Below are positions 49,093-58,201 of a DNA stretch of 64,000 bases, one piece after another. Within the stretch, counting starts at the first letter, position 1, and every line of letters starts with the position of its first letter. The notes beneath the pieces are model-generated. The model was given only the letters and a program-made list of their open reading frames with translations, was not told the DNA's origin and made no database searches. The stretch is from contig DKMD01000037.1 in the NCBI GenBank assembly GCA_002470465.1, positions 17,148 to 81,147 on the forward strand. Direction: 5' to 3'. The DNA is from Pluralibacter sp. UBA7423. Its GTDB lineage: Bacteria > Pseudomonadota > Gammaproteobacteria > Enterobacterales > Enterobacteriaceae. The position numbers were made by a program, and so were the translations under genes.

Positions 49093-50358
49093 TTAGTATA
49101 TCCTCTTGGTAATGTCGTCAATTGAGTCCCTCAAATAACTTCTAATCTCTGACTCTATAATTTTCTTGCCTTTTATTAACATTTGTTCTGCAAGCATAGC
49201 ACCTAAGTCCCAAAAACCATCTTCCATTTCTCTGGCTTTTTCAGCAAATTCTTGTTGAGCCGCATCAATGTACTCAACTACTTTGTCTGTCACACCAAAC
49301 TTCTGGTCCAGCTTATTTAAACCCCAGGCAGCAAAAAATCCAACGCCAATGACTATTACAAGGTTAAATGCAATCAACGGGGTTACTACGACACTTCCAA
49401 CGACAAATGTGACTACTGATACAATGCCGATTTTCACTACATCAGTAGCCAGAGACCCTATGAATTCAGCTAAAGACCTCTCATCGTTCAAAATGAAATC
49501 AAGAGTCCTGTAAGCGGCTGCGACATAAAATGTCAGCCGTGCTCCTTCAACAATAGATTTTGCAAACCCATATTTACCAATTCCCAAATCAACAATCTTT
49601 GGATTTTTAGCCGCAAACACAGGCGCATTCAATATCTTCCTTACACCAGGATAACCACTTATTTTTATCAGTTCTGTACCGTTGCGGTTTACATATGTTG
49701 TTGCTTTTATGCTGAAGCTTCCCAATTGGTTGATCAACATGGATGCAGTCACAACATCCTTGATGTTTGTTCCATAATTTACAACTATTTGTCCGGGGTC
49801 ACTTTCTGTTATTGCTACCCATCCGTGTTTCCATGCCCCCCACGAGGACAATATTTCGAAAGATTCTGGAAGAGTGAGCAGCATCACATCCTGATTAGTT
49901 TGCCTTAGCATAGCCCTCAAATTACCATCAGGTGAATCATGAGTATTCCGTAAAACTGGATAATCAGGTACAAACCCAGTTGGCTTTTGCTTACCGGTCA
50001 GATAACTCGGCAATTCTTGCGAAGTTTGCACAGGTGCTGCAAAGCCTGCTGCTGGTTCTGCAGCGGAAGCCCCACTGCTCTTCTCGTACGTATCATCCAT
50101 CATCGACGGAATAAACTTTGCCTTACAGGGGCAGGTACTGTAGCTGTCGAGGGTTCCGGCCATTCTTCTGCCGTGAATGGTATCGTTGTCGATGCCACCA
50201 GCTATCTTGTAAAGCCCCGCATGTTTTCCGCAGGTCACACTGTCCTGCTCCCGGGCCACAGGTTTATCAAACAGAGTGTGATCCTCTGCGCCCGTGGTAA
50301 TTTTCCCGCCGCAGGTCGTCTTGTCGCCCTGCACCAGATAAAAGCCTTCTGTTGCCAT
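49093..50358 (-). CDS. PAAR-domain T6SS effector with hydrophobic C-terminal toxin region
   Basis: 421 residues. Residues 1-90 are a PAAR-like spike tip (GFYLVQGDKTTCGGKITTGA, HGRRMAGTLDSYSTCPCKAKF). A linker follows, then a C-terminal part with a hydrophobic stretch at about 295-350 (FIGSLATDVVKIGIVSVVTF, FVVGSVVVTPLIAFNLVIVI, GVGFFAAWGLNKLDQKFG). The end is amphipathic and charged. I know no enzyme motif in it; a membrane-perforating toxin is the likeliest role. The DNA shifts from GC-rich in the PAAR part to AT-rich in the toxin part. It sits between tssA and tssF with its immunity gene behind it. Confidence 0.75.
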   Translation of the reverse strand: MATEGFYLVQGDKTTCGGKITTGAEDHTLFDKPVAREQDSVTCGKHAGLYKIAGGIDNDTIHGRRMAGTLDSYSTCPCKAKFIPSMMDDTYEKSSGASAAEPAAGFAAPVQTSQELPSYLTGKQKPTGFVPDYPVLRNTHDSPDGNLRAMLRQTNQDVMLLTLPESFEILSSWGAWKHGWVAITESDPGQIVVNYGTNIKDVVTASMLINQLGSFSIKATTYVNRNGTELIKISGYPGVRKILNAPVFAAKNPKIVDLGIGKYGFAKSIVEGARLTFYVAAAYRTLDFILNDERSLAEFIGSLATDVVKIGIVSVVTFVVGSVVVTPLIAFNLVIVIGVGFFAAWGLNKLDQKFGVTDKVVEYIDAAQQEFAEKAREMEDGFWDLGAMLAEQMLIKGKKIIESEIRSYLRDSIDDITKRIY

Positions 50359-50388
50359 ATTTTTCCCTTTAGCTGAATTCAGTCCGGG

Positions 50389-51990
50389 TTACCCACAAAG
50401 CACTGCACTGCTTGCCGGATCGAGCGCAATCAACCCCGCCAGGAGCAAGTCCATCTCAGGCTGAAGCCGTAATTTATCGCTTTCACTGCGTGTAGCTTTC
50501 ATGCGTAGCAGTCTGAGGCGGCGAGATTTCACCTCAAACAGCAGTGCTGGTGTCCACTGAGTGAGTGTGATTGACCGTGCAGCACTATCGAGTTCACCCA
50601 GCAAATGCAGTGCCAGTTCATTCTTGCCCTTTTGCTCGACCACGCGGGCCATCAGAAGACGTAGCAACCATTTGTCTTTCGTGGAGTCCGCCCCCGGACG
50701 CGTCTGCAGCCAGTGGAGGGTAGCATCAAGCCCCTCCGCGTCGGCTTTCTCCAGCGCTTCCGACTCGAGGGCCAGAATATCGTTATCAGCCTCAGTAACG
50801 GCACTGACGTGCTCATCCCGCCAGCCAGACAGGTCGTCCAGCACGCTCTGGTTTATCCAGTTCAGCGTGACCTCATCGGCAAACGGCGTGCCGTCGTTAA
50901 AGGCCAGCGTTTCAAGCCCGGTGAGACGGCGCAGCAACCCTTTCAGGTCAGCGGTGATGATGTCGGCCAGTACATCCTGGCCCGATTTGACCAGCGCCTG
51001 ATGGATATACCATTGCAGATCCAGCCAGAGGTGATTGGCGCCACGCGAAAAGGCGCTATCTGCCTGCTCCAGTATCTCCAGCCAACTTTGCTGAAGGTAA
51101 AGGCGTTTGAGCATGGCCCGCTGGTCAGCCCGCGGCGGTTCAATGCGCGTTTTTCCCTCCGCGTCCGGTGCTGGGATAGCACTCAGCGTGTCATGACGCA
51201 GGCTTTTCATCAGCCTGTGTGCGGCAAGCCAGCCATTGGGTTGTTCACGCAGATACCCCGTCAGCGTTCGGGCCTGGGTCAGCAGATCCTGACCGGACGT
51301 GATGCGATTCAGAAGCGGCGCATCATGCTCTGTCATGTGCAATGAGACTTCTGAATGAGACTTGCTGCTGGCGTTTTGCGGAACCACTGCATTCACACCG
51401 CCGGCCTTCATCAGACGGGATTCCAGCGCGGCGTACAGGGCATTCAGCTCCGGCTGCGACGCTTCCGGCTCAGCCTCCAGGCTGCCACGCATAAGCAGCA
51501 GCGCACCAGCAGTGCGCAGAGCATCGTCGCGCACCACTTCCGGCCAGAACGAGAGGCTGTCGAGCACGCGAGAGCCCGCCAGCCATTCCAGCGCGGATTT
51601 ACGGCTCCGCTCACGCTGCGGATGAAGCTGCGTTCCATAGCGCTGCAGTAACCCCGCCAGCAGTTCAAGCCCTTCAGCAAAACCGGCTTCTCCGTCCTGA
51701 TGCAGACGCGCCCAGCAATAATAGGTGGCAACCCGGATATCTTTGGCCGTGGTAGTCAGTAATTTTTCAGCAAGCGTGCATATCAGCCCGGTATCAACGC
51801 CGGAAAGTTTATTGACCTCCTCACGGATACGCTGAAAATCATCATCATATCCCGGGTCTTCTCCGGTCGGAGTGGCATCATTCACCGGGGCAAGCCAGTG
51901 CTGCCAGTTTTCCGTGCGAGACTGCGCCTGTTGTCGCAAGTGGGTTTCGTCCACCAGGCAGGCAGCAACCAGATTCTGCAGTGTGCTCAT
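50389..51990 (-). CDS. tssA: T6SS protein TssA (ImpA_N / VasJ type)
   Basis: 533 residues with an ImpA N-terminal domain (WLAPVNDATPTGEDPGYDDDFQRI split around 32-55) and a long helical C-terminal region. TssA primes sheath assembly by binding baseplate, Hcp and sheath. The ATG at 51990 overlaps the tssM TAA by one base. It is immediately followed by the PAAR cargo gene. Confidence 0.9.
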   Translation of the reverse strand: MSTLQNLVAACLVDETHLRQQAQSRTENWQHWLAPVNDATPTGEDPGYDDDFQRIREEVNKLSGVDTGLICTLAEKLLTTTAKDIRVATYYCWARLHQDGEAGFAEGLELLAGLLQRYGTQLHPQRERSRKSALEWLAGSRVLDSLSFWPEVVRDDALRTAGALLLMRGSLEAEPEASQPELNALYAALESRLMKAGGVNAVVPQNASSKSHSEVSLHMTEHDAPLLNRITSGQDLLTQARTLTGYLREQPNGWLAAHRLMKSLRHDTLSAIPAPDAEGKTRIEPPRADQRAMLKRLYLQQSWLEILEQADSAFSRGANHLWLDLQWYIHQALVKSGQDVLADIITADLKGLLRRLTGLETLAFNDGTPFADEVTLNWINQSVLDDLSGWRDEHVSAVTEADNDILALESEALEKADAEGLDATLHWLQTRPGADSTKDKWLLRLLMARVVEQKGKNELALHLLGELDSAARSITLTQWTPALLFEVKSRRLRLLRMKATRSESDKLRLQPEMDLLLAGLIALDPASSAVLCG

Positions 51991-54900
51991 TATTCAACAC
52001 CCTCCATGTCACTGTTTCCCGTGTTAGCCATCAGCACCTGCGCCGTGGCCGCACTGTCGACGCTGAATATTTGCTCCGGCAGAGTGAAACCGCGCAGCTC
52101 CAGCAGCGCCAGCGGGCCTTTACCCAGCTGTGAACGCAGCACCCACTGCAAAGTCCGGCCATCCTGCGCGGTAAAACTCATCATCCACTGGCTGCGGTCA
52201 AGCTGCTGGCGCTTGCCCTGATCCAGCCAGCGAATAAAGCCCCATGTGCCGCTGTAGTCGCCGAACAAACGGGCTCCTGCGCTGGTTGAAGTCCAGGTCA
52301 GCATGGTTCCAGGCTTGTAGGTATCCCCCGGCCAGCGGAATGACTGCCAGTCGGCCATCTGGTTAAAGTAATGCAGCTTTTGTCCGTCGATGGTCAGCTG
52401 AGTTTCCACCACCTGCGGCACCGGACGCGCCTGTAGTTCAAAACTGATGCCCTGGCTGCCATCGGTAAACAGGATATCGGACAGCTGACTCAGTTGATTC
52501 ACCGCTTTGAGGAACTCTGGATTAAATGTCAGCCCCTGGCTGTGTGCGCTATCAGGCACCCACTTGCTGCCTTCTTTGTGCAGCACCCCACTGAGCTCCG
52601 TGGTCAGGAAGCGGTCGATGCGTCCAGTGTCTTTACGGATAAACTCTGCCAGCATCGGCAGGGAAGCGTCGCTCTTGCTCACCGCGAACGGGAAACGACC
52701 GTCGAAGGCAGTACGCCAGTTCGCCACAACAGAACGACTCCAGCGGTCATTGAGGCTGGCCGCTGAAGGCTGCAAAACCGTTTCCCAGGCCTGAGTCAGC
52801 GGCTGCACAAACATCGTGCGGCCAAACCCGCTCCACTCTTCACCAAGGCTTGCCGCCACCAGGCTGCCGTACTGCTGGGTATCGGTCAGATCGACGCTTT
52901 TGCCCTGGAACACCGTCTGGGCCAGTGTTTGCATCATCTCCTGCGGATCGGAAGCGCTTGCCACCTGTTGCAGGCGTAGACGCACACGTGTGATACGGGT
53001 CAGGTAGGTTTGCAGACTCAGCGTGCTGTCTGCAGACATTACGTTGCTGGCTTTATTTTTGCCCAGAAGCTGAAGAAGCGGCCCGAAGGTTTCATCCAGC
53101 GGCCCCTGCGGCCCGGCAGCGTTCTGATCGATAGCCGGCTTATCTTTACTGCCGATAAGATCTTTCGCGGACTTGATAAGAGAATCCGACAGCCCTTCAG
53201 CCTGCTGCCCGGTCTGGCCTTGCCAGGCGAGGGTATTCATCAGGGCAATCATCGGTGACTGCCGCACGTCGCTCATTAGCGTTAGCTGATCGGTGACGTC
53301 GGCAATATTGTTCGCCGGGTTCCAGTGCAGGCTGTTGAGGAAACCCAACCAACTGCCAGCAAAGTCAGTGAAGTAACGCTGGGTCAGACGGGCTTTCAGC
53401 GCGTCCGGCGACAGATCCGCAGAAATGGATTTCCGGCTGTCGCTCAGAACCCAGTCGATTTCATCACGGCGCGAATTCGCCGCTTTCTCGATAGCCTGCT
53501 GAATTCCCCCTTCCCATGCCTGACGGGTGAACATCCCCGGCACAACTTCATCAGTAGTGAAGAGACGACGGGCATCGGTGCCGCTCGTCATGTCCTCCAG
53601 TGACACATCGGCAAAGTTACGACGCACTGACTTGAGCATATTTTCATACAGCGTACTTTCAGCATTGCGGCGGCCAATCTGCTGCAACAGCACCTGGCGG
53701 CTCTGGCTGACCAGTTGCGCATCCGGCGTAATTTTCCACTGCGGCTGCTTTGGCAGTTCCGCAATGTAGAACGCCCACAGGTCCGGTGACAGGCTCTGCC
53801 ACAGGCCTGTTGAAATCCCCATCCGCGTCGGCTGCACGCTTTTCATGGTCCGGGCGTAAAACGCACCGTCGGCTTTATCCGGACGGGACATCATTAGCCA
53901 GGCTTTCAGCTGGTCATAACCCGGTTTCGCGAGCTGTGCGCGCTGGTCGCTGTTGGGAGCGGAGTTTGCCAGCGCGCTGAGCTTCTGCGTCAGTGCGGCA
54001 TTTGCCGGGTCGCGTATCAGGCGATTGTTCGCTACGCCGTACCAGGGCAGCATGGCGTCGAGCAGCTGCTGATTATGATCCAGACCAAAGCGCTGATACC
54101 AGGGTGCGCCTTCCTGAATACGGTGCTGCAGGCGACCGGCATCATTACGCAAGGAATGCAGAGCCGTCAGTTGGAAATCCGAAACGGAAGGATGCTCCAC
54201 CAGGGCATGAGCCTGCTCAGCGACAGAAACTATCTGCAGGCGGTTCACCGCGAACGACAGCAGTGTTCCCACTCCCCAAATACCGATGATGGCCATCAGC
54301 GTCCAGGCAAAGGTCTGCTCCCAGGCCATACCGACACGGCGGCCGCGAACATGGGAGCAGTCATCCACAATGCCCTGCCAGGTTACCGGTAGGGTCAACG
54401 CATGACGCTGTAGCTCCGGGACGTATTTCTCAGTGTCAGCAGGTACAGCACCAGTTGTTCCCTCAGACTTATCAGCAAGTTTATCCTCCGGCAGGCTGAA
54501 CATCAGACCACGCAGAGGAACACGCTGCTGGGAGGCCGCCAACCATGGCGCCAGTTGCTGAGCCCAGCGGACAATCCCCCCCTCTTTCAGGTACTGTCCA
54601 AGACGCAGCAGGAAGTCATGGCTGTTGTTCTCAGCGACCTGGCTCATGCCCTGCTCCCGCAGCGCCGGCAGCATCAACTCAAGCTGACGGGTAACATCGT
54701 CATCTTTTGCACGCAGCGGGAAACTGGCCCCTACCGTCTGTTCAGTGCGTTTTGCCTGCGACCACTTGCTGTCGCACAGCTGCCACAGCCAGACCGGGGC
54801 GGAATAACGGAGCAGCTCACTGATTTTTTCCAGTCCGCGTAAATCGTTGTCGCTGATTTGTGGGGTCAGATTAAGTGACTGCGGCATGACGCGTACAATA

Positions 54901-55472
54901 CCGTCCAGCGGAAGTCCGCGACGCAGTTTACGCAGCGCGGTGTATTTTTCCTTATCGGGCTCAGCGGTCAGACTGCCGCCGTAAATCAGAACGGTACGGT
55001 TGCCTTCAAGCCACTGCTGTTGTTGCAGGCCGGGTGCCAGTTGTTCGATGGCTGCTTCGTCGCCAGCGATAAGTAAAAGGCGGACTTTGTGGCGCCAGAA
55101 AAAACCAAGACGAGAGCGCAAATGACGGCGAATGCTTGCACACATAGTGACAGCCGGATGAGCAGGTTCCTTTTCACTTTCCCGTTTCTTTTTCTCATCA
55201 TCGCCAGTGGTGCCAGCGACAAGCGCATCAAACTCCTGTTTGCCGGCACTGCGTAGCGCAACCAGTAGAACAACCGATACGAGAAATGCGCAACCCGTAA
55301 TACATCCACCCGCGATAAGCCAGTAAATCTGCTGCTGGCTTCCCTCCGCAAGTCCGGCGAGATCGGGATGCTTCCAGACCACGAAGGTCATAGCGCCTAA
55401 TAGCAAAAAAAGAATCAATGCGACAGCAAGATAGCGGCCTTCCGTAGTCTTTGGTGCCAGGGGTAGCTTCAC
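51990..55472 (-). CDS. tssM: T6SS inner-membrane protein TssM (IcmF family)
   Basis: 1160 residues from GTG 55472, which overlaps the upstream stop (GTGA) and follows AGGAG; an ATG 16 codons earlier lies inside the upstream gene. Two N-terminal helices (about 15-35 and 45-70), a cytoplasmic domain (about 75-395), a third helix near 400-420 (WEQTFAWTLMAIIGIWGVGT) and a large periplasmic IcmF domain that binds TssJ. The cytoplasmic domain shows LLLIAGDEAAIEQLAPG where other TssMs have a P-loop; no GxxxxGK[ST] is seen. Confidence 0.94.
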   Translation of the reverse strand: MKLPLAPKTTEGRYLAVALILFLLLGAMTFVVWKHPDLAGLAEGSQQQIYWLIAGGCITGCAFLVSVVLLVALRSAGKQEFDALVAGTTGDDEKKKRESEKEPAHPAVTMCASIRRHLRSRLGFFWRHKVRLLLIAGDEAAIEQLAPGLQQQQWLEGNRTVLIYGGSLTAEPDKEKYTALRKLRRGLPLDGIVRVMPQSLNLTPQISDNDLRGLEKISELLRYSAPVWLWQLCDSKWSQAKRTEQTVGASFPLRAKDDDVTRQLELMLPALREQGMSQVAENNSHDFLLRLGQYLKEGGIVRWAQQLAPWLAASQQRVPLRGLMFSLPEDKLADKSEGTTGAVPADTEKYVPELQRHALTLPVTWQGIVDDCSHVRGRRVGMAWEQTFAWTLMAIIGIWGVGTLLSFAVNRLQIVSVAEQAHALVEHPSVSDFQLTALHSLRNDAGRLQHRIQEGAPWYQRFGLDHNQQLLDAMLPWYGVANNRLIRDPANAALTQKLSALANSAPNSDQRAQLAKPGYDQLKAWLMMSRPDKADGAFYARTMKSVQPTRMGISTGLWQSLSPDLWAFYIAELPKQPQWKITPDAQLVSQSRQVLLQQIGRRNAESTLYENMLKSVRRNFADVSLEDMTSGTDARRLFTTDEVVPGMFTRQAWEGGIQQAIEKAANSRRDEIDWVLSDSRKSISADLSPDALKARLTQRYFTDFAGSWLGFLNSLHWNPANNIADVTDQLTLMSDVRQSPMIALMNTLAWQGQTGQQAEGLSDSLIKSAKDLIGSKDKPAIDQNAAGPQGPLDETFGPLLQLLGKNKASNVMSADSTLSLQTYLTRITRVRLRLQQVASASDPQEMMQTLAQTVFQGKSVDLTDTQQYGSLVAASLGEEWSGFGRTMFVQPLTQAWETVLQPSAASLNDRWSRSVVANWRTAFDGRFPFAVSKSDASLPMLAEFIRKDTGRIDRFLTTELSGVLHKEGSKWVPDSAHSQGLTFNPEFLKAVNQLSQLSDILFTDGSQGISFELQARPVPQVVETQLTIDGQKLHYFNQMADWQSFRWPGDTYKPGTMLTWTSTSAGARLFGDYSGTWGFIRWLDQGKRQQLDRSQWMMSFTAQDGRTLQWVLRSQLGKGPLALLELRGFTLPEQIFSVDSAATAQVLMANTGNSDMEGVE

Positions 55473-56677
55473 GGATCCATCTCCTGTCGGGAAGCAATCG
55501 GGGTAACGAGCGTGCTCCAAAGCACATTCTGTGTGGTGTCACCGCAGATAATCATCTGCGGGAGCTGGGTTTGTTGGGCAATCTCTGTTGCGGCAGCAAT
55601 GGCCAACCAGGGGGCTGCGGCTCCGGCATGTCCCATGGACGTATCAAGTGAAACAACGGCTTCGTTCTCTACCGATTGCGCTGGGTGTGCATTTTGACAC
55701 TCGATCACTTCTGCGCGCTGCGCGCCAGTTAGTCCGGCAAGCCATAAATTTTTAACGATATTTTCTTCGATCGGAACGTTATAAGCAGCCATCTTCATCC
55801 CTTCTCTCAGTTCTCCTGATGGGGCAGCATCTGGCCGATGTAGTAACGCGAGGGGTTCCAGAGCCTCCTGCGTCAGCCGGTTGCCAAGAAGGAGCGCAAC
55901 GGCTGCTTCTGCGGTTTTGTCTGATACAACCGGAGCAACCTGTAGGCCAACAATCAATAGCATCCCCTCATCTTTAATGCGGTTATCCAGCCAGTATTTG
56001 ACTGCCTCCGGCCCATTACTGTCTACGTACTCAACTGCGCAGGCTATGCCACTTTCCTGCCAGGCTTTCTGCCAAATCTCTCGAACTATAGGGAATGGCA
56101 GAGCTGACGAAACATCAAGCATGACAGCCAATGAGACATTCTCCGGGAACTGGCCGACTGGCAGATCAGCAATGAGCTCAGAAATCAGGCGTGAGACGAC
56201 TAACCCAGGAGTATCTTCTGGCTCTGCCGTAATACGACTCAGCCTCTTGCTTTTATCGCCCTTCCAGTCCGATTGAGAAATGATAATGCTTTGATTATTT
56301 AGCATTTCAACTGCAGCAGAAGCTTGTTCATCTTCTGGATGGGCAGTAATAAATGTCGTACTCAATACCTGAAGCGCACGACGTGCCCTACGGGTCTCAC
56401 TTAAGATCCATTGCTCCCGACGCAGGTCAAAACCATTCGCTTTACTATCCTGTAATGACCAGACCCACATGCGAAAACTGAAAGTTACAATCCAAATAAC
56501 AACGGGAGTACCAATAGCGACCAACCAAAAGTGGTTGTTATCGATGTATCGCCCGAATATGCGCATGAAGATCACGCTGATGATCAACATAGCTACCAGG
56601 ACAGCAACCCAACGAGCAGTTTTGGGAGGGGCTGGTCGTGGATAACGTTCTGGAAGATGCTTAAGGGAATACGACAT
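55469..56677 (-). CDS. T6SS-linked membrane protein upstream of tssM, unknown
   Basis: 402 residues with two helices near the N-terminus (about 22-42, WVAVLVAMLIISVIFMRIFG, and 50-72, FWLVAIGTPVVIWIVTFSFR) and a soluble alpha/beta remainder that repeats Ala-rich segments (APWLAIAAATEIAQQTQLPQ). Not a core Tss protein I can name. Translational coupling to tssM (GTGA) indicates that it works with the membrane complex. It is the last GC-balanced gene before the AT-rich effector array. Confidence 0.7.
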   Translation of the reverse strand: MSYSLKHLPERYPRPAPPKTARWVAVLVAMLIISVIFMRIFGRYIDNNHFWLVAIGTPVVIWIVTFSFRMWVWSLQDSKANGFDLRREQWILSETRRARRALQVLSTTFITAHPEDEQASAAVEMLNNQSIIISQSDWKGDKSKRLSRITAEPEDTPGLVVSRLISELIADLPVGQFPENVSLAVMLDVSSALPFPIVREIWQKAWQESGIACAVEYVDSNGPEAVKYWLDNRIKDEGMLLIVGLQVAPVVSDKTAEAAVALLLGNRLTQEALEPLALLHRPDAAPSGELREGMKMAAYNVPIEENIVKNLWLAGLTGAQRAEVIECQNAHPAQSVENEAVVSLDTSMGHAGAAAPWLAIAAATEIAQQTQLPQMIICGDTTQNVLWSTLVTPIASRQEMDP

Positions 56678-56774
56678 TAATTATCTCGATATGAAAGCAC
56701 CACAAACTAATTTTATAATTATGAGAAACTCTCATCGTAATAAAATTTGGTTTAATAATGCATCGCCAAGATCT

Positions 56775-57329
56775 CTACTCAGTAGATACCCTGGACAAAA
56801 CACTTTTAGGGAAATGGCTCAGGCATTCAGGGCTTGCACTTACATTAAAATGGCTAACTCGGCCTAGGCCATTAATATACATAGCATTTACTTCAGGCAA
56901 TCCATCTTTAGCAATACCACGATAAAATACCCCACCAACTCCACGATTAGACTTTCTTAAATATATGACTTCATCAGTTGGCTTGCCATTTTTCATGCTA
57001 AATATAACCAATGAACCTAATTTTAAAAGAGTGTCATTTAAAATATAAGCATGCCCATCGATTGCTAACCTGTCGTCCCCCCAAGAATAATTTACTTCAC
57101 TGACACTCGTTAGAAGAATGTATGAATTATCTTTGCTAGTTTTAGTGCTCATAATTTCATAAACATCAGAAATTGCATTAGCGCGAATCATAGCGCACAT
57201 TGAAATGGATTCTTTGTCAACATTATCACTTGCAAGACAATAAGTTGTAAATAAAAACACACCGAGAATGTAAAAGATAAAATTTGATATCAATCCACTA
57301 ATCGCGGTGAGAATTTTTTTGAACATCAT
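56775..57329 (-). CDS. Secreted hypothetical protein, candidate immunity
   Basis: 184 residues with a hydrophobic N-terminal export signal (about 10-33, ending CLASDN). The mature domain has three Cys and no recognised family. GGAG lies six bases before the first of two ATG codons. It lies directly downstream of the 185-bp remnant of the effector gene, just as the other secreted small proteins follow the larger copies. AT-rich. Periplasmic immunity is an inference from context. Confidence 0.55.
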   Translation of the reverse strand: MMFKKILTAISGLISNFIFYILGVFLFTTYCLASDNVDKESISMCAMIRANAISDVYEIMSTKTSKDNSYILLTSVSEVNYSWGDDRLAIDGHAYILNDTLLKLGSLVIFSMKNGKPTDEVIYLRKSNRGVGGVFYRGIAKDGLPEVNAMYINGLGRVSHFNVSASPECLSHFPKSVLSRVSTE

Positions 57330-57388
57330 TATTCACTCCCAGCAGCAACGACATAATCAACACCTCCCCTTGATTGACCTTTTATTTA

Positions 57389-57573
57389 GATCATACTTCC
57401 CGTCAACCTGCGTATTTTTCTGGCGCGTTACCATCGTACAGCTGCCTTGCGCCAGAGTCATGCTGGCATACAGAGGCGCATTACTTGTATAGCGTTCAGA
57501 AATACCTGTTGTGGAAGTGCTGTTATCTGCCGGTGCCTTGTCGTAAAACTTTGTCCCTGCTGGTAGATAAAAT
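57389..57573 (-). pseudogene. 185-bp fragment of the M23/GH19 effector gene
   Basis: Nearly identical to 63670-63853 and 59635-59815. On the minus strand it encodes FYLPAGTKFYDKAPADNSTS, then TGISERYTSNAPLYASMTLA and the start of the TMVTRQKNTQVDGKY stretch. There is no start and no continuation on either side. It marks a third, almost completely deleted copy of the effector gene. Confidence 0.85.
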
Positions 57574-57600
57574 CAGTCGCAATCAAATCACCTCACATCC

Positions 57601-58191
57601 TCACCAATTTATATTCATTGATTCAAAAAGTGATTCAACTTTTCCTAGAAAATAAATCTCATTCTTCTGAGAGAATCTTATTGGAGCGGAGCTGTATACT
57701 GCTGCATAATCATCTTGCGAATAAAAATATATATCTCTGACAATGCTTATCGGTTTGCTATTTTTATCCTCAAAGACAATATCAGAAACAACCACGCCTC
57801 CATTACCCTTTGGAGTGAATTTTATTTTTACAATCGGATTTAATTCCTCAATGTATTTATTATTGTCACTCTGCTTTACAATGTCATGTATTGTATTATT
57901 TAATTCATCTTTATCATAGCTATACGTTTTATTTGATTCATCCCATGTCAGATAGCTTGCTCCACCAGTGGGACTTGCCTCTGAGGTAAGGCTGAACATA
58001 TCTTTTATCCCTTTGTAATGTATTGGAACAGGTTTATCACGACAGTCAGAATTAGAAGATGCTTTTTCAATGAGGGCGTAATTAAAATCTCCGGCATAGA
58101 ACTCTATCGTCTTACAAAAATCAATGTTTTTTGCATAAGCATTAATAACCATTCCAATTGTAAAAATGGCAGCCAAAATTTTAACTTTCAT
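57601..58191 (-). CDS. Secreted protein behind the broken effector, candidate immunity
   Basis: 196 residues. Clear signal peptide MKVKILAAIFTIGMVINAYA with cleavage before KN; mature protein of about 176 residues, acidic and Asp/Ser-rich, with a Cys pair (FCKT, DCRDK). No recognised family. It starts ten bases after the stop of the GH19-domain frame, the usual immunity position for a periplasm-acting hydrolase. Confidence 0.6.
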   Translation of the reverse strand: MKVKILAAIFTIGMVINAYAKNIDFCKTIEFYAGDFNYALIEKASSNSDCRDKPVPIHYKGIKDMFSLTSEASPTGGASYLTWDESNKTYSYDKDELNNTIHDIVKQSDNNKYIEELNPIVKIKFTPKGNGGVVVSDIVFEDKNSKPISIVRDIYFYSQDDYAAVYSSAPIRFSQKNEIYFLGKVESLFESMNINW

Positions 58192-58201
58192 ATTAGCACC
58201 T

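Noticed and set aside
57340-57600. Plus-strand gene at 57374-57655
   Set aside because: The DNA is the reverse of the effector fragment duplicated at 59635 and 63670; the plus frame is a shadow.
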